Source: GCA-2731375 sp046582635 (lineage in GTDB: Bacteria; Pseudomonadota; Alphaproteobacteria; GCA-2731375). From it: 64,000 nucleotides of DNA. Positions 62,428 through 64,000 of this stretch are shown here, piece by piece. The notes under the pieces were generated by a model that made no database searches, was not told the origin of the DNA, and saw only the letters and a list, made by a program, of their open reading frames with translations. Positions within the stretch are counted from its first letter, which is position 1. The number at the start of each line of letters is the position of its first letter. The translations under genes were made by a program, and so were the position numbers. The DNA is taken from assembly GCA_046582635.1 (NCBI GenBank), contig JAYGEA010000056.1, positions 1-64,000 of the forward strand, read 5' to 3'.

Positions 62428-63072
62428 TCACTTCATTCGGCGGTCCAGCAGGTCTAACACATATGGCGTCATGGCGGCGACAATGACCTTCACCCCCGCC
62501 TTGTTGGGGTGCAGGCCGTCGTGTTGGTTCAGCCCAGGTTTGGCCGCCACGCCGTCGAGGAAGAACGGATACAGCCTGACCCCATGGCGGCGCGCCAGTT
62601 CGGGATAGATGGCGTTGAAGGCCTTGCCGTATTCCGGACCCAGATTGGGCGGCGCCAGCATGCCGGCCAGCAGCACGGGGATCCGGGCCCGGTTCAAGGT
62701 GGCCAGAATGGCATCCAGATTGGCCCTGGTAACGCCCGGATCGACGCCGCGCAGACCGTCGTTGGCACCCAGTTCCAAAATGACCAGGTCCACCTGGCCC
62801 GACAGGGTCCAGGCCAGCCGGGCCCGCCCGCCGGAGGTGGTATCACCCGATACGCTGCCGTTCCTGACCACCACCTCCCGGCCTCGTTGGCGCAGCGCGG
62901 CCTGCAATTGGGCCACGAACCCGTCGGCGGCCGGCAGGCCGTAACCGGCCGTCAGACTGTCGCCAAAGGTCATGACCACCTGTTCACCGGCCCAGACCGC
63001 CGGGGCCAGGAAAAACAGCAATAATGCCAACGCGCCAATCTTGACATGGCGCGGGCCGTCGCCATGTGGCAT
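62428..63072 (-). CDS. tesA: Arylesterase/lysophospholipase TesA-like (SGNH hydrolase)
   Basis: A 214-residue secreted SGNH hydrolase. After a signal peptide (IGALALLLFFLAPAVWA) come block I MTFGDSLTAGYGLPA with the catalytic Ser, the Gly block NGSVSGDTTSGG, the Asn block LELGANDGLRG, and block V DGLHPNKAG with the catalytic Asp and His. It is divergent from the ABC ATPase gene, the same arrangement as tesA with ybbA/ybbP in E. coli, which supports the name. The start ATG at 63072 is chosen for the signal peptide; a GTG nine codons later is also possible. Confidence 0.92.
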   Translation of the reverse strand: MPHGDGPRHVKIGALALLLFFLAPAVWAGEQVVMTFGDSLTAGYGLPAADGFVAQLQAALRQRGREVVVRNGSVSGDTTSGGRARLAWTLSGQVDLVILELGANDGLRGVDPGVTRANLDAILATLNRARIPVLLAGMLAPPNLGPEYGKAFNAIYPELARRHGVRLYPFFLDGVAAKPGLNQHDGLHPNKAGVKVIVAAMTPYVLDLLDRRMK

Positions 63073-63121
63073 GCATGACCTTTGCAGCCAGGGAGCACGC
63101 GGTTTGAATTCTGACGGTATC

Positions 63122-63814
63122 ATGATCGACCTAAACGATGTGCACCTGACCCTGCCCAGCGAAGCCGGGCCGGTGGATATCTTACGCGGGGTTGGCTTGT
63201 CTGTCGCCATGGGCGAGGCGGTGGGCATGGTGGGGCCGTCGGGGTCGGGCAAATCCACCCTGATGGCCATCATGGCCGGCCTGGAGCGCCCCAGCCGGGG
63301 CCGGGTCCGGGTCGCCGGCCACAGCCTCGAAGGCATGGGCGAGGATAATCTGGCCCGCTTCCGCCGGGACCATGTGGGTATCGTCTTTCAATCCTTTCAT
63401 CTAATCCCGACCATGACGGCGTTGGAAAACGTTGCCATGCCCCTGGAATTCGCCGGCCGGAGCGACGCTTTCGACCGGGCGGAGGCGGCCCTGGCCGAGG
63501 TCGCGCTGGAACATCGGCTGACCCATTACCCCTCGCAGCTTTCGGGCGGCGAACAGCAACGCGTCGCCCTGGCCCGCGCCGTTGTGGGGCAGCCGGGCTT
63601 GCTGTTGGCGGATGAACCCACGGGCAATCTGGATGGGGCCACGGGCGCCGCGATCATCGAATTGATGTTCGGCCTGCACCAGGCCACCAACGCCACCCTA
63701 ATCCTGATCACCCATGACCCGGCCCTGGCCCAACGCTGCGACCGCATCGTGCATATGCGCGACGGCCGCCTGGATGATGCCGCGCCCATGAAAAAACTAG
63801 GGGCGGCTGACTGA
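63122..63814 (+). CDS. ybbA: ABC transporter ATPase YbbA-like
   Basis: A 230-residue ATPase of the LolD/MacB type. Walker A is GPSGSGKSTLMA near residue 40, the Q-loop GIVFQSFHLIPTMTALENV, the signature LSGGEQQRVALARA near residue 140, Walker B LLADEPTGNLDG, and H-loop LILITHD. It should power the YbbP permease that follows one base after its stop. The frame is open upstream of 63122, but there it lies inside the divergent tesA gene. Confidence 0.93.
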   Translation: MIDLNDVHLTLPSEAGPVDILRGVGLSVAMGEAVGMVGPSGSGKSTLMAIMAGLERPSRGRVRVAGHSLEGMGEDNLARFRRDHVGIVFQSFHLIPTMTALENVAMPLEFAGRSDAFDRAEAALAEVALEHRLTHYPSQLSGGEQQRVALARAVVGQPGLLLADEPTGNLDGATGAAIIELMFGLHQATNATLILITHDPALAQRCDRIVHMRDGRLDDAAPMKKLGAAD

Positions 63815-63815
63815 C

Positions 63816-64000
63816 ATGAGCTTCCGCCTCGCCCTGACCATTGCCCGGCGGGAATTGCGCGGCGGCTTGGGCGGCTTTCGCATCTTTCTATTGTGCGTCA
63901 CCCTGGGTGTCAGCGCCATTGCCGGGGTCGGCTCCCTGTCCGATGCCCTGGTGGACGGCATGCGCCGGGACGGCCGCAAACTGATCGGCGGGGATGTGGA
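63816..64000 (+). CDS. YbbP-like ABC transporter permease, 5' part
   Basis: The first 61 residues of a permease run off the right edge. MSFRLALTIARRELRGGLGG is followed by the first membrane helix IFLLCVTLGVSAIAGVGSL and LSDALVDGMRRDGRKLIGGD, as in YbbP, a large FtsX-type permease with two such halves. It starts one base after ybbA. Its function is not clear; the E. coli homologue is only partly studied. Confidence 0.88.
   Translation, partial: MSFRLALTIARRELRGGLGGFRIFLLCVTLGVSAIAGVGSLSDALVDGMRRDGRKLIGGDV

Overview
This 64 kb window looks like chromosomal DNA of a high-GC, Gram-negative alphaproteobacterium, probably related to the Rhodospirillales. Four things point there: the gene order amidase, rnpB, mraZ and the dcw cluster; the order rodZ, ispG, hisS, prfA, prmC, DUF4167 gene, clpB; alphaproteobacterial FtsZ and LpxC; and a perfect TTAA-N7-TTAA CtrA-type box ahead of mraZ. 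This placement is inference from gene content, not from a search.

Layout. Bases 1-11 kb are mixed metabolic and accessory DNA: an IS481-type transposase remnant, an acyl-CoA dehydrogenase, an MDR oxidoreductase, a nuclease-fold protein, a feruloyl-CoA synthetase-like ligase, a PAS histidine kinase, CysQ, an SDR, an NfeD/SPFH pair, a small unknown protein and a peroxiredoxin. Three copies of a REP-like palindrome are spread through this part. Bases 11-16.6 kb carry a DsbD-N-like protein, YqgE, an ArsR/permease pair, FdhD, MobA, an amidase and the RNase P RNA gene. Bases 16.6-37.1 kb are a complete, tightly packed division and wall cluster: mraZ, rsmH, ftsL, ftsI, murE, murF, mraY, murD, ftsW, murG, murC, murB, ddl, ftsQ, ftsA, ftsZ, lpxC. 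Most genes overlap by 4-14 bases, so they are probably read as one or a few long transcripts. The main breaks lie between ftsA and ftsZ, where an intergenic palindrome sits, and between ftsZ and lpxC.

Bases 37-54 kb hold housekeeping genes: ubiG, lysC, ptsP, rodZ, ispG, hisS, prfA, prmC, a DUF4167 gene, a MOSC gene and clpB. Bases 53.7-64 kb hold a frameshifted MFS gene, a HigA antitoxin with only the tail of its toxin, acetoacetyl-CoA synthetase, a DMT exporter, a DUF1232 gene, an SDR, PhhB, a Sel1-repeat protein, ThpR, and the TesA/YbbA/YbbP group with tesA divergent, cut off at the right edge.

I found no clearly new multi-gene system. The points most worth a second look are: the REP-like family, with one full copy and two copies sharing the same 12-base loss; its nesting inside a convergent terminator-like palindrome; the regulatory region of the dcw cluster (CtrA box, LexA-like GAAC-N7-GAAC, TGGG repeats); the toxin-less HigA; and the doubly frameshifted transporter with a G8 tract.
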